The notes: generated by a model from the sequence alone, not told the origin. 64,000 bases of DNA from Verrucomicrobiia bacterium (GCA_023953615.1 JAMLJH010000002.1:248001-312000); one strand, 5' to 3'; counted from the first letter of the stretch, positions 18,542 to 28,704 are shown. Program-made: numbers and translations.

Positions 18542-21500
18542 TCATTGTGCCGCGTCGGACGCGATGAGCAGGCGCACGGGACCGAGCAAACCGGATTCCA
18601 GCAAGGGCGTGTCCGGAGTGAACGGATTCCACGTCGTCCAGGCCACGCGCTTTTCCTGCGGCAAGGCGGCGTCACCGATCAGTCGGTTCGGCCACAAGTT
18701 CGCCACTTCGATTTCGAGCTGATTGTCGCCGGCTTGCAACGCATCCGTGATTTTTACGCGGAAGGGAGCTTTCCAAACCGTGCCCACGTCGTGACCATTT
18801 AGTTTAACTCGCGCCATGACTTCCACCCGCCCGAGATCGAGATGCCATTGTTGCCCGGACGCGCCCGCTTCCCGGTCGGCTTTGAAAGTCGTTCGATAAG
18901 TGGCCACACCGCTGAAATGGCGCACGCCCGCATCCGTGTGTTTTGACCAATCCGTGAGTGCCTCGAAGGTCGCTTGCGCGGGGGCGCCGCGGTGGGCTTG
19001 GAATTGCACGCTCCACGGACGCGTCAATTCCAGCACGGAGTTGAACTCATCCCAATTGCGTCGCTCGTGACTGCCGCCGGGGGGTTGGCCCGATTTGCGA
19101 AACACCACGAACCACGAATCGTGCGGACCGAACTGCAGCGGCACGAAGGTTCGTCTCTCGCGTTGTTCCCAATATCGCGCCGGACGAATTTCTCCGGTCA
19201 GCGGATTCCATAGTTCGGGAACTTTGTCTTGAGCGCGAAACGCCGCCGTGGCGATGCAGGTTTCAGCATTGCGATTCGCGACGAAATAGAACTCCGCCGC
19301 TCCGTCGCGGCGATGGGTGTAGCGCAGCGGTCCGTCCGACTCGAAATCCGGCGGCACGCCGTCAGCACGCAGTAACGCCGCGAGTTCGGCGTAGTCAGGA
19401 TAAACCTCGGGAAATTCTTCCACGGCCGCCGGGCGACCCCAAGGCGACATACCCAACGCGCCCAGTTCTATCGCCGCACTCCAGTCGCCATCACTTGCGG
19501 GAGCGGTTTGCCAATCGGCGCTGACGCGCGTTGTCGCCTGCCAGGTGGCTGCCGACGGCACTTCCAGTTTTGTGCCGTCCGCAAATTGCACGCGCAGGGA
19601 CGCGATCAAGCCCGCCGGGTTTGGCGCATTACCGCTGTTCGCCACCAGAACCGCGATCACATTCGCTCCTGGTTTGAGCCGCGCAGCGACGTCGTATTTC
19701 TGCACTTGATGGAAATTATCAGCCGCCCCCAGCTCATGTCCGTTGAGCCAAAGCGTGAACGAATTGTCAGCGGTGAGCGCAATTTGTGCGGCGGCAATTT
19801 TGATATCAGGCAAGTTCACCGTCCGGCGAAAATAGCGTTTGCCAACCGGCGCAGCCACAGTCGGGTCGCCTTCCTTGAACCAAATCCATTTTGCGTCCGC
19901 CAACGGATCCCCGGCAAATGCGTTGACTGGTTTGCGCTGGGTGGACCCGCTGCCGCGCACGACGCGGCCTTGACCCAAACGCCGCTCGCGTTCTCCCGTC
20001 GTGCCCCAAATCTCCGCCGCCAATTTCTGTACCTCCGCGTCGCAATGCGGATAGTCCGTCAAGCTTGGCGATTGCCGCGGCGGCACGCCATAGACCGTTG
20101 CTCCGGCTTCGATGAGCGCTTTCACTTTGGCGAGTAACGACGGCGTCATCAGGTCCACCCGTGGCAGGGCCAACACGCGATAGCTTGTGCCGTTGGCGAA
20201 AGTAATCCGTCCGTCTTTTACGGTGGCGCGCGATCTCAACGTCTCCGGGGAACACGCATCAAAGTTGTATTCGCGGCGATCCGGCGGATCGCCCACCACG
20301 GCGGATGGAGGCGGACGAAAAACCTGCGGCGCGCCTTCCGGAGTGAGATACAAAATGTCCGCCACCGCTTCGCCCTGGCGCAGCAGCACCTGGCAGCGAG
20401 CCAGGTAGCGATGATAATCGCCGCTCAGGTCCCACCAGGTTTGGGTGCGTTCCCAATGCACACCATACGGCCCCATCGTCATGCCGGGCCAGCGATTCAG
20501 CCACGGTTGATGCGCGTAACGATGAAACGCGATGCGGTTCACCCCGGCGCCAAAGGCCCAATCGCCCAGCCCTTTCAAATTGCCCGGATGCAAACGCCAG
20601 CGTTCCCTGTCGTCCGAAGTGAAGGATTCTGCCGCGACAATGGTTTTACCGCCGGTGTGCGCGAGGGATGCCGCTTCAAAGCAACTGAACCAGGTGGCGA
20701 AGCCGCTTGCCCAAAACTCGCCCATCGGCACATCCGCCACCGCACCGAGATTCAAATCGGCGGTTGGGTTCATGTCGTAAGGTTCAATGGAAAGGCCGAA
20801 GCCGTGCTGGTGAGCCAATGCCTTGAGGTGCTCGGCGTGGTTTTCAATCACCAACTCCTGCGCGGTCTGGCGCACATCCCAGAGAAAGCGTTCCGTGATT
20901 TCCCGGCTGGTCACGATGCGCCCCGTGTATGCCGGCAGAAACCGCAGCGGATCGTAACCGCGCCGCTTTTCAAACTCCTGCCGAAATGCCGCGCTCCAGT
21001 TCTGTGCGCCCATTTCCCAACTGTCAATGTGCAGCGAAGTCCAACCGACGTCGCGGCGCTGGTCCGGACCAAGCTCGCGCCGCAACGCGCCGACGAAATG
21101 CTCGAAGTGCGCGTCCAACGCGGCGGCATCGAATTTATCGGATTCCAGCCCCAGACCCGGTGCCGGTGCCGGTCGCGTGTTGGCTCCGGTGCTCGTGCGT
21201 CCGAAGCGCATGACGGTCCAACGGCCCGGTGGCGCGTTCCACGTCAATCGCCCTTGCGCATCCAGATGGCTCGTGAGGTCCAGCATGGTGTTCGGCGCAA
21301 TGGCCGCCGGGTCCGACTCCGTTGCGTCCTCCACATTCATCGGAATGAACGGTTTGACGCCGGGCCTCGAAGAAAATGGATCGCGCACGTAGAGCGCCTT
21401 CTGTTCTGAATCCGAAATGCGCGCGTTACCTTCCGGTGTGGGAAAGGCGAGTACGGCGACATCGCGATAAAATTCGTTTTGCGCTTTGATTAGCTCTGCG

Positions 21501-22012
21501 GGCAATCCGCCCGTGCCGAAGTACGGTTTACGCGGCGGGGGCTGCGGCAGTACCGCGTTGAAATGGGTTGGCCCAAGCACTTCGGTTTCGCTGGCCACCA
21601 GGAACTGCATGGATTGTTCGGGCTTTACCCACGGCCCGCCGCTGCCGGTCCAGCCGGGGCCGGCGTTCAGGGTAATTTGCAGACCTAATCGCTCCGCTTC
21701 CTGCACGGCATGTTTGAAATTTTGTCGCCACTCGGCGCTCATGAATTTGACCGGTCCTTTCGGAACGCCCACGTCCACCTCCATCATGATCACGCCGCCC
21801 AGTCCCGCGCGTTGCATGGCTTCCAGATCGGCGGTGATGCCTTCCCGACTCGAATTGCCATCCATCCACATCCAATACGTCCAGGGCCGCGCCGCCGGGG
21901 GCGGGTTATGAAAATCCTGCTCCAGTGCGTCCGTCGCGTGGACCAAGCTGGCAGTCACAACGGCGAGCGCCAAAATGGGAAGCAGCGCGGTGAGAGAAGG
22001 TCTGGATTTCAT
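18542..22012 (-). CDS. GH106-like alpha-L-rhamnosidase, secreted
   Basis: About 1156 residues from the ATG at 22012, which starts a signal peptide (MKSRPSLTALLPILALAVVTASLVHA has the usual n, h and c regions). The frame is open further upstream to 22243 but that part lacks a signal and overlaps the preceding gene. The N-terminal barrel (PPPAARPWTYWMWMDGN, GGVIMMEVDVG, then LGLQITLNAGPGWTGSGGPW) is typical of GH106 rhamnosidases. Around 707-860 sits an inserted beta-sandwich beginning AKWIWFKEGD. The C-terminus carries the galactose-binding-like end (LNGHDVGTVWKAPFRV, EVANLWPNRLIGD). Predicted to release L-rhamnose from pectic or algal polysaccharides. Confidence 0.85.
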   Translation of the reverse strand: MKSRPSLTALLPILALAVVTASLVHATDALEQDFHNPPPAARPWTYWMWMDGNSSREGITADLEAMQRAGLGGVIMMEVDVGVPKGPVKFMSAEWRQNFKHAVQEAERLGLQITLNAGPGWTGSGGPWVKPEQSMQFLVASETEVLGPTHFNAVLPQPPPRKPYFGTGGLPAELIKAQNEFYRDVAVLAFPTPEGNARISDSEQKALYVRDPFSSRPGVKPFIPMNVEDATESDPAAIAPNTMLDLTSHLDAQGRLTWNAPPGRWTVMRFGRTSTGANTRPAPAPGLGLESDKFDAAALDAHFEHFVGALRRELGPDQRRDVGWTSLHIDSWEMGAQNWSAAFRQEFEKRRGYDPLRFLPAYTGRIVTSREITERFLWDVRQTAQELVIENHAEHLKALAHQHGFGLSIEPYDMNPTADLNLGAVADVPMGEFWASGFATWFSCFEAASLAHTGGKTIVAAESFTSDDRERWRLHPGNLKGLGDWAFGAGVNRIAFHRYAHQPWLNRWPGMTMGPYGVHWERTQTWWDLSGDYHRYLARCQVLLRQGEAVADILYLTPEGAPQVFRPPPSAVVGDPPDRREYNFDACSPETLRSRATVKDGRITFANGTSYRVLALPRVDLMTPSLLAKVKALIEAGATVYGVPPRQSPSLTDYPHCDAEVQKLAAEIWGTTGERERRLGQGRVVRGSGSTQRKPVNAFAGDPLADAKWIWFKEGDPTVAAPVGKRYFRRTVNLPDIKIAAAQIALTADNSFTLWLNGHELGAADNFHQVQKYDVAARLKPGANVIAVLVANSGNAPNPAGLIASLRVQFADGTKLEVPSAATWQATTRVSADWQTAPASDGDWSAAIELGALGMSPWGRPAAVEEFPEVYPDYAELAALLRADGVPPDFESDGPLRYTHRRDGAAEFYFVANRNAETCIATAAFRAQDKVPELWNPLTGEIRPARYWEQRERRTFVPLQFGPHDSWFVVFRKSGQPPGGSHERRNWDEFNSVLELTRPWSVQFQAHRGAPAQATFEALTDWSKHTDAGVRHFSGVATYRTTFKADREAGASGQQWHLDLGRVEVMARVKLNGHDVGTVWKAPFRVKITDALQAGDNQLEIEVANLWPNRLIGDAALPQEKRVAWTTWNPFTPDTPLLESGLLGPVRLLIASDAAQ

Positions 22013-22148
22013 AAATAAATTCTCCGGCGATTTTGTTCGATCACATTTTGTGGTGCGCCGTGAAAGAATCGCAAACGCTTTTTCCAGGAGCGGGCCATAA
22101 TCGGTGGAAGACGATGCCGGATGATTGAGCGGCTGCGCTCCATTCGCC

Positions 22149-23690
22149 TCATGGCTCCAGCTTGCGGAGATGCAACACCGCGTCACGTAACTCCGGTGAT
22201 TGAAAAGCGCGGATCGTGCCTCCTTCGATTTCCGCTGCATCAATCAGAAATTCGCCGGTTGCTGGATTCATCCATTGCACCTTGAACTTATGGCCCGCCG
22301 CCGATGACAAATCCACGGTAAACGGCGCGTTGGTTGGCGTATAGACCACATATTCCTCGCCCGGCGCCGTGAGGCAGATGCCGGTACTCGCCACGTTCTC
22401 GTCCGGGTGCATCCGCCAGAAACGCACACCGAAGTCGTGGAAAAACCGGGCGCAATGACCGGCCAGGTCGTAGGCGTGATCGCGCGCCAACGCCTGCTTC
22501 GCGATGGCCGCACGCACATCCCAACCAAAGCTGGGATCGTTCTGATTCACCCAGCCGGCCCCCGCTAAAACTGTTTCCCAGACGCTGCGACGAACCTCCG
22601 CCAGCGACGGTTTCACGCCATCGAACTCGGGCACCGGTTCACTGTAAAGATACGGTTTGGGCGGTGCCGTATGGAAACCTTTGGCGAACACCGGGAACTT
22701 CCCAATCCAACCTTGCGGATGCAGCGTGATGACGTCCACCCGGGCATCCTGATGCGGAGCATCACCATGGATGCCGTCCGTGTTCGAGAGCAGCAGGTTG
22801 TCGCAACGCGTGCGGAAAAACTCGAGGAAGTGCTGCTCGTGGTGGCGGCGCGCGACGGCAGCATACCATTCCCCCTCGTTGAACAGCTCAAAAATGACGT
22901 TGGAAAACGGCGCGAGTTCGCTGATGAGTTTGGCGCAGAACCGTTCCTGGAAATACTGGTTGCGCTGCCGCCAATTCCACGCTGCGTCAAAATCCGACGG
23001 CATCTCCCGCTCATAATCTGCCAACTGAACGTATTGTCGTTTATCGGACAACGGCCCGTTGCCCAACGCCCCATTGAACGGATGCCCGGCAAAGGCCTCC
23101 TTCGTCCAGCCATCGTGCACCGTGATCAACACCACAATACCGCGACTCTCCGCGAGTGCTACCAGCGCTTTGAGCCGTTCAAAATAAAGTGGGTTGAATT
23201 GCAACAGGTCGAAATCACCGGCATCGGGCGAACCGCGCCACGGCCACAACTCCGGGGCGTCGTAGCCGATGCGCCGATCGTGCTGTTGCATTTTTGCGTT
23301 CGTGCCCTTATACGCCCAGAGCATGAGCAGATTGATGCGGCGCTCGGCCAGGGACTTCACATAAGCGGCTTGATCGAAGTTTGTGCCGCACTCCATCCAA
23401 CCCTGCGTCACCGAATCGCCCACCAACAACAACGGCTGACCGCGCCAGCTCAGATAATGCCCCGCCTGCGGCCCCGAAGTAAGCACGCCGACTTTCTCTC
23501 CGCCCAGTGCCAGCGACACGGCGAGCAACCAACAACCAAGAATCCCGTTTCTCCAAACGAATGAAAAGGAGCTGACTGTAAACCGATGCTGAGCGCGTTT
23601 GCAGCACCATCCTACCAGCTTGGATGGATTTGTCACCGCGGTGGACTCACGCGAACCGGCAGGCTTTTTGGGGACTGCGATGCTTTTCAT
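22149..23690 (-). CDS. Secreted GH5/apiosidase-like TIM-barrel hydrolase
   Basis: 513 residues. The N-terminus is long and basic before a hydrophobic segment at about 50-63 (GILGCWLLAVSLALGG), so export is by a signal or signal-anchor; the exact start is uncertain. The body begins LSWRGQPLLLVGDS and has barrel strands with INLLMLWAYKG, VVLITVHDGW and FSNVIFELFNEGEWY, where the NEG Glu is the likely acid/base as in GH5-like and DUF4038/GH140 enzymes; KPYLYSEPVPEF offers a possible nucleophile Glu. It is the first gene of a three-gene run with the rhamnosidase (137-nt gap) and SGNH-GH99 protein (183-nt gap). Substrate not determined. Confidence 0.65.
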   Translation of the reverse strand: MKSIAVPKKPAGSRESTAVTNPSKLVGWCCKRAQHRFTVSSFSFVWRNGILGCWLLAVSLALGGEKVGVLTSGPQAGHYLSWRGQPLLLVGDSVTQGWMECGTNFDQAAYVKSLAERRINLLMLWAYKGTNAKMQQHDRRIGYDAPELWPWRGSPDAGDFDLLQFNPLYFERLKALVALAESRGIVVLITVHDGWTKEAFAGHPFNGALGNGPLSDKRQYVQLADYEREMPSDFDAAWNWRQRNQYFQERFCAKLISELAPFSNVIFELFNEGEWYAAVARRHHEQHFLEFFRTRCDNLLLSNTDGIHGDAPHQDARVDVITLHPQGWIGKFPVFAKGFHTAPPKPYLYSEPVPEFDGVKPSLAEVRRSVWETVLAGAGWVNQNDPSFGWDVRAAIAKQALARDHAYDLAGHCARFFHDFGVRFWRMHPDENVASTGICLTAPGEEYVVYTPTNAPFTVDLSSAAGHKFKVQWMNPATGEFLIDAAEIEGGTIRAFQSPELRDAVLHLRKLEP

Positions 23691-23986
23691 GGCTGTCGGA
23701 TATTGAGAGAGAGCATGATCTTGCCCGCAAAAATGGCAGAAATCCGTAGATTACACCACCGTCAATCTTGATGGATTTAAGCTCGTTAGTTTCCTAAAAA
23801 AAGGTGCTTACGCTTATTTGTCAAAAAAGAAGGCGCCAGTGTAAAAAATCTTGACTTACATTGATTATCTGGTTAAATGCAGCCGTTACCTGCAATTAGC
23901 GTTGTAGGTAACATGTAACACACCTGACGCCTTGGTGGTGGTGGGTGAAGTTCGAATTCAGAAGAACATAAAAGTAGCCTAAGTCT

Positions 23987-24829
23987 ATGCGCTGGAACCA
24001 TTTCGCCGCTGGCATTCTGTTGTTAGTTTTAGTGGCATTCACATCGCCATGCTCGGGTGGGGGCGAGATTACATTGGTTAATCGGAATTCGTCACTGGAC
24101 ATCAATGTTACAAGTGCCGATACCGGATTGGTGAATTGGACCGTTGATGGCGTCAATTCATTGAATTTCCAAGGCTTGTTCTATCGGGTTGGCTCCGGTG
24201 CTGAATCTTCTCTGTTAGGCATTTCCAGTAATCCCACGGTTTCGGTCACCCAGATTCCGAATGCCTTGAGCTTCTTGGATGTCACCTATGCGAATTCATT
24301 GTTCAGCGTGCGTACGGTCTATCAACTCATTGGGAGTACGGCGGGTTCGGGAAAGTCAGGTCTAAGCCAGAGCGTAACGGTGAAGAATCTCTCCGCCTCG
24401 CCATTGGATTTTCATCTTTTTCAATATTCTGACTTCGATCTCATGGGAGTTACAGGTGGGCAGACGGCCCAGTTCAGTTTTGATGGCGCAAATCAATCAT
24501 ATCAAGTCACCCAAACTGACGGCATGCGAACCCTGACCGCAACGGTTAATGCCAGCACGGCTCCGGTTGGTCATTTCGATGCAGCGCCATTTAATACCAC
24601 ATTGAGCAGTTTGCTGGATGCGAGCGCCACGACTCTCGGTGACGCTGCCAGCGCCTCGGGGAATGTCACCTTTAGCTTTCAATGGGATGCCATCTTGGCG
24701 GCGCATGGAGAAGCGGGCGATAGCCTGGTCATCAGTCAGTTGATCAGTTTGGTGCCCGAACCAACTTCAGGATCATTGCTGTTGGTTGGTGTAATGGCAC
24801 TGCTCACACGCCGTCGAAAAACGATTTGA
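23987..24829 (+). CDS. PEP-CTERM sorting-domain protein, copy 1
   Basis: 280 residues. It starts with a signal peptide (HFAAGILLLVLVAFTSPCSGG) and ends with VPEPTS, a 14-residue hydrophobic stretch and the RRRK tail of a PEP-CTERM signal, which directs exosortase-dependent processing at the cell surface. The central part is predicted to be a beta-sandwich with repeated Ser/Thr/Asn residues. It is closely related to the next gene (both share a segment such as LDFHLFQYSDFDLMG and a similar NWTVDG/SWIVGN opening), so the pair arose by tandem duplication. Function is otherwise unknown; a structural or adhesive extracellular protein is a reasonable guess. Confidence 0.8.
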   Translation: MRWNHFAAGILLLVLVAFTSPCSGGGEITLVNRNSSLDINVTSADTGLVNWTVDGVNSLNFQGLFYRVGSGAESSLLGISSNPTVSVTQIPNALSFLDVTYANSLFSVRTVYQLIGSTAGSGKSGLSQSVTVKNLSASPLDFHLFQYSDFDLMGVTGGQTAQFSFDGANQSYQVTQTDGMRTLTATVNASTAPVGHFDAAPFNTTLSSLLDASATTLGDAASASGNVTFSFQWDAILAAHGEAGDSLVISQLISLVPEPTSGSLLLVGVMALLTRRRKTI

Positions 24830-24905
24830 ATTAGAAACTAAAACCGGACTCAGACTTGGAAAACAACAGAAGCGAAAACCCGTCAATTCAGTTCAATGAA
24901 GTCAT

Positions 24906-25739
24906 ATGCAACTTAAATTTGTCACTTTCCTAACCGGCGCACGATCCGTTTTGGCGGTTGGTGCGCTCTCAATGGCCTTTGCCACCGCGGTGAATGCCGC
25001 GGAGTACACCCTGAATGACGGATACTCTACGGCCAAAATTGATGCCGATGGCGGCGCGGGAATGTATTCCTGGATCGTTGGAAATCAGGAACAACTTAAC
25101 CAACAGTGGTTTTATTACCGGATTGGCAACTCCGGTTATGCGGCGCCCATTAATTCGATTAGCACCGCCTCTTTGCTTGGTGGCTCCGCCAATTCATTGG
25201 CTCTCAACTACGCAAACTCAGAGGTGTCGCTCACGATCACCTATGTCCTTACCGGACTCGGGGTGAGTAGCGCGGACATCCAGGAAAGTATTTCAATTGA
25301 AAACCTCAGCGGCTGTGACCTTGACCTTCATTTTTTCCAATACTCGGATTTTAACTTATTGGGCACCGCGCAGAACGATACGGTTGAGTTTCTGGGGCGG
25401 GATAGCGTGAGGCAAACGGAATTATCGTTCGGGATCCAGGAAGCGATTATTTCGCCTTCCTCTTCCCGGTTCGAGACGCGTCTCGCTGGTGCGGGGGGCA
25501 CCTTGGATAAGCTTTTGCACAAAAAAGGCTATAATTTGAATGACAAGGGCGGACCACTAACGGGCGATGTAACCTGGGCCTTCCAATGGGACTTCGTAAT
25601 TGAAGCGGGACAGAGCGTGGAGATTTTGAAAGACAAGACTTTGGTGACTCCGGTAGTGCCTGAGCCTACCACGACCGCGCTTACATTGTTGGGCCTGGCG
25701 GCCATCGTCGCTTCGTGGCGACGGAAATCCGGCAATTAA
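24906..25739 (+). CDS. PEP-CTERM sorting-domain protein, copy 2
   Basis: 277 residues, 76 nt after its paralogue and in the same direction. Signal peptide VLAVGALSMAFATAVNA at the start; VPEPTTTALTLLGLAAIVASWRRK at the end forms the PEP-CTERM sorting signal. The middle aligns with copy 1 (LDLHFFQYSDFNLLG against LDFHLFQYSDFDLMG; YYRIGNSG against FYRVGSG), but is otherwise well diverged, so the duplication is not recent. No enzyme motif is visible. Predicted to be exported and processed by an exosortase encoded elsewhere. Confidence 0.8.
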   Translation: MQLKFVTFLTGARSVLAVGALSMAFATAVNAAEYTLNDGYSTAKIDADGGAGMYSWIVGNQEQLNQQWFYYRIGNSGYAAPINSISTASLLGGSANSLALNYANSEVSLTITYVLTGLGVSSADIQESISIENLSGCDLDLHFFQYSDFNLLGTAQNDTVEFLGRDSVRQTELSFGIQEAIISPSSSRFETRLAGAGGTLDKLLHKKGYNLNDKGGPLTGDVTWAFQWDFVIEAGQSVEILKDKTLVTPVVPEPTTTALTLLGLAAIVASWRRKSGN

Positions 25740-26002
25740 CCATTCTTCAAATATCGAGCAAAGCCGATCCACACAGGGTCGTCTTTGTAGTTTTTCCGCA
25801 AACCATTTTGTGTCCTGGAGAGACCCCTGGTAGGCGACTTTATTCCGGACGCGTCATGAAGTGCCGCGGAGTTTTCTCGGCAACGCGAGGTTGCTCGCTG
25901 GCCGATGTCTGCGACCTGGTGACCCAATCAATCAACGCACGCGGGTGAATCTGCCTCGTTTACTTTTGCCAACGCCAGTAACGCGTGCTATCTGAGGGCG
26001 GG

Positions 26003-26800
26003 ATGGAGTTTGATTTTACCAGTGCGGCTCGACATTCCCAGTGGCGTAAACCGTTCCGCAGGCCAGGCGGATTTACGCTCATTGAGTTGTTGGTGGTGAT
26101 TGCAATCATTGCGATTCTGGCGGCGCTGCTTCTGCCGGCTTTGCAGCGAGCCAAAGTCGCGAGTAAGAATACCGTTTGCAAAAATAATCTGCGGCAGTTG
26201 GGATTCGCGCTGCAAATGTATCTCGCGGATGGGGCGCTCTACCCTTACACCGTGGATGCGAATGTTTCCAAGACGTGGTTTCACTTCCTCGCGCCTTATT
26301 ACGGCAACAACTTCAACGTGATGAATTGTCCGACTTTCAAGGGGGAGTGGCCGATCGAGCAATCGCTCGTGTGGATCTCCGGTAACGCCTACCATCGTGA
26401 TCCGGCCACGCCCGGACGCGTGGCTGGCGTGAGTTATGGTTACAACGGCTTCGGGATCGGTTCCGCCGACGCGGTCAGTTGGACTGTCTATCTGGGGTTG
26501 GGAGTGCAGGTTAATCCTGGGCAGACCAAACCCGCCGTGCGGGTGACCGACGTGGTGGCGCCCGCCGCCATGATCGCCATTACCGATTCATTCCCGCAGC
26601 CCGGCTTTACCAATATTTTCGCATTTTTATTGTCCATCAGCAGCACGCCCTCGTCGGAGCGACACAATGGCGGCTCGAATGTTTCCTTTGCTGATGGGCA
26701 TGTGGTAACGATGAAAAATTCCGATTTGGTGAGCAACGGTGAAGCAAATCGGCGGCGTTGGAATTTCGATCACCAACCACATTGGGAAGTGTCTTTTTGA
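26003..26800 (+). CDS. Type II secretion/pilin-like protein with H-X9-DG domain
   Basis: About 265 residues from the ATG at 26003, which has a GAGG about 5 nt upstream; the in-frame ATG at 25985 is less well placed. A class III signal peptide, [20 protein letters not shown], follows a basic leader: cleavage after Gly with the conserved Phe+1 and Glu+5 is expected from a prepilin peptidase. The C-terminal part ends in [15 protein letters not shown], the H-X9-DG motif typical of the DUF1559-like major-pilin paralogues of Planctomycetota and Verrucomicrobiota. Such proteins are numerous in these genomes and their exact role is uncertain. It lies alone after the PEP-CTERM pair. Confidence 0.85.
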   Translation: MEFDFTSAARHSQWRKPFRRPGGFTLIELLVVIAIIAILAALLLPALQRAKVASKNTVCKNNLRQLGFALQMYLADGALYPYTVDANVSKTWFHFLAPYYGNNFNVMNCPTFKGEWPIEQSLVWISGNAYHRDPATPGRVAGVSYGYNGFGIGSADAVSWTVYLGLGVQVNPGQTKPAVRVTDVVAPAAMIAITDSFPQPGFTNIFAFLLSISSTPSSERHNGGSNVSFADGHVVTMKNSDLVSNGEANRRRWNFDHQPHWEVSF

Positions 26801-27028
26801 GACACAGTCATTCGGTAGTAGGATGCCTGTGAAATGCTCTGAGCGGTGGTGGTGGATATTTAAGTCTTCTGCGTTTATTTTCGATCCACGCGAAGGTCAC
26901 CGCGGCGGATAATCTTCAAGATCAAATTCGTCCCGGGTTAGGTCATTTTTACGCTCCGCACGAGCGTCGGGAAGCCGTCGGAAAGCAAGCGTTGACAGGT
27001 TGCGTTACTCGTTGGCAGCATTGCTTCC

Positions 27029-28045
27029 ATGCGATACGAACTCAATTCTCGATCTCGCCGTACCGTCGCGCCGGGCATCCGGTCTGACGGCCAACCTCAA
27101 TCGCGTTTTAATTTGTGGCGAAAAGCGCTCGTTAGCCTGGGCGCTTTGCTGGTCGTTGGTTCATTGAGTGCGTGTCGGACGGCGCATCATTACCACCACG
27201 GCGACGCGAGCGGTCAACTGTTGCCAGGGGTCAAGCACGTGCTCCTGATTGGGTTTGATGGATTTGGCGCTTATGCCTGGGAGCAGGCCGAAATCCCGAA
27301 CCTGAAAGCGCTGGCGGCGCGCGGAGCCATTTCTTTGGAGACCCGGACGGTGCTTCCCTCGTCGAGTGCGGCCAATTGGGCAACGCACCTCATGGGCGCG
27401 GGAACAGAGTTGCATGGCTATACCGAGTGGAATTCCAAAACCTCGATGCCGCCCGCTCGCGTCGTGAGCAAGTACGGGATTTTTCCAGGAATTTTCGGTC
27501 TGGTACGCGAGGCGTATCCAACGGCGGAAATGGGTGTCCTCTATCAATGGGATGGCATTCATTACGTCTTTGAAAACGGCGCGGTGAATTTTGAGAAACA
27601 GGAGCAGACTCCGGAATCACTGACCACAGCCACCGTGCGCTATCTCACCGAGAAGAAACCGCTGTTCACTTTTGTCTGCTACGATCAACCCGATGGCGTC
27701 GGACACGGCGAAGGTCACGATACGCCGCAGTATTATGACATGCTGAAACAGTGCGACGCGGAATTCGGCAAATTGATGGCCGCGTTGCAGGCGGCCGACA
27801 TGGATCGGGATACGCTCATAATCATCATTTCGGATCATGGTGGCATCAATAAAGGGCACGGTGGTAAAACGCTGCGCGAAATGCAGACGCCTTGGGTGAT
27901 CGCCGGACCAGGCATCAAGCCCGGACACAAAATCAATTCGAGCGTGGTGCATTATGACACCGCCGCGACGTTGGCGCGAATTTTTGGCGTGCAACCGCCG
28001 CAGGTGTGGACCGGTCGTTCCGTGCGCGAGGTGTTTGAGCATTAA
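27029..28045 (+). CDS. Lipoprotein phosphodiesterase/nucleotide pyrophosphatase family protein
   Basis: 338 residues. An N-terminal hydrophobic stretch ends in LSAC, a lipobox, so the mature protein is lipid-anchored outside the inner membrane. The catalytic fold is of the ENPP/alkaline-phosphatase superfamily: LLIGFDGFGAYAWEQ supplies the first metal-ligand Asp, the PSSSAANWATHLMG stretch the nucleophile Ser/Thr region, FVCYDQPDGVGHGEGHD the second metal pair, and IIIISDHGGINKGHGG the third Asp-His group. Predicted to hydrolyse phosphodiester or phosphate esters. It stands alone. Confidence 0.8.
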   Translation: MRYELNSRSRRTVAPGIRSDGQPQSRFNLWRKALVSLGALLVVGSLSACRTAHHYHHGDASGQLLPGVKHVLLIGFDGFGAYAWEQAEIPNLKALAARGAISLETRTVLPSSSAANWATHLMGAGTELHGYTEWNSKTSMPPARVVSKYGIFPGIFGLVREAYPTAEMGVLYQWDGIHYVFENGAVNFEKQEQTPESLTTATVRYLTEKKPLFTFVCYDQPDGVGHGEGHDTPQYYDMLKQCDAEFGKLMAALQAADMDRDTLIIIISDHGGINKGHGGKTLREMQTPWVIAGPGIKPGHKINSSVVHYDTAATLARIFGVQPPQVWTGRSVREVFEH

Positions 28046-28169
28046 GCGTTCGCGCGGCAACGCGGTTGAAGCTGGAGCGGCGAGGGGAATCAGACTCCCA
28101 CCGGTAATTTTTCGATCACCTTAAGCAGGGGCGATGCCCGTGCTGTCACGTTCACCAGGAAACGCGTCG

Positions 28170-28442
28170 CTACCAAGCGGACTTCAACTCGTGAATCTGC
28201 AAGGATTCAACCGCAGTCGCTCCATTTTTACACGAAAGTTTTAGCGTTTGGTTTTCCGGCGACATCTTCGCGGCCATGGGCATGTAGAGCCGACCCGCCG
28301 CGCCAAAAATATCCACCGCACCGCGATCCACAAAAATGCGCAGCGCAATCTTTCCATTCTGTGGTTTCAATGTTGCCTGACGTCCCAGGCACGAAAGTTT
28401 CTGACTGCCGACGTTGTAACCATCACCATTAGACACCACCAA
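28170..28442 (-). pseudogene. C-terminal fragment of a GH32 fructan hydrolase
   Basis: About 90 codons whose product reads GKIALRIFVDRGAVDIFGAAG followed by RLYMP, which is the conserved C-terminal beta-sandwich block of GH32 invertases and levanases (LRILVDRxSxEIFGNxGRxYMP). The N-terminal catalytic five-bladed propeller is missing. The frame is lost at about 28445, next to an IS630 transposase remnant, so insertion of that element probably destroyed the gene. Confidence 0.6.
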
Positions 28443-28500
28443 CGCGGCACACCTGATCCTCGCGCAATCTGCTCTAGGTCATCACGCAGCGCGAGCGAAG

Positions 28501-28704
28501 TTGGCCGAAGGCGTCCGTGCTGGCGCAGGCGAGGGCCACCACCTTGTTTGCCGCACTGCATGTCGTCGAGGGGCGGGTCATTGGCCCGTGTTTCCGCGAC
28601 ACCGCCACCAGGAGTTTTTGAAATTCCTGCGGCGCTTAGATACCGAATTTTCAGGAGCAGTAACGCTGCACCTGATCCTGGACAACTACGGCACCCATGC
28701 GTAA
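28501..28704 (+). mobile_element. IS630-family transposase remnant
   Basis: The frame from 28511 reads ATTLFAALHVVEGRVIG and, after a frameshift near 28602, continues in another frame as HQEFLKFLRRLD..TLHLILDNYGTH. Together these are the DDE-core strands of IS630-type transposases (the Asp of LDNY and its His neighbour). A stop follows at 28702 and both ends of the element are missing, so it is a dead fragment. No terminal inverted repeats seen. Confidence 0.65.

Noticed and set aside
22013-22243. Upstream extension of the rhamnosidase frame
   Set aside because: It overlaps the preceding gene and would bury the signal peptide that starts at 22012.
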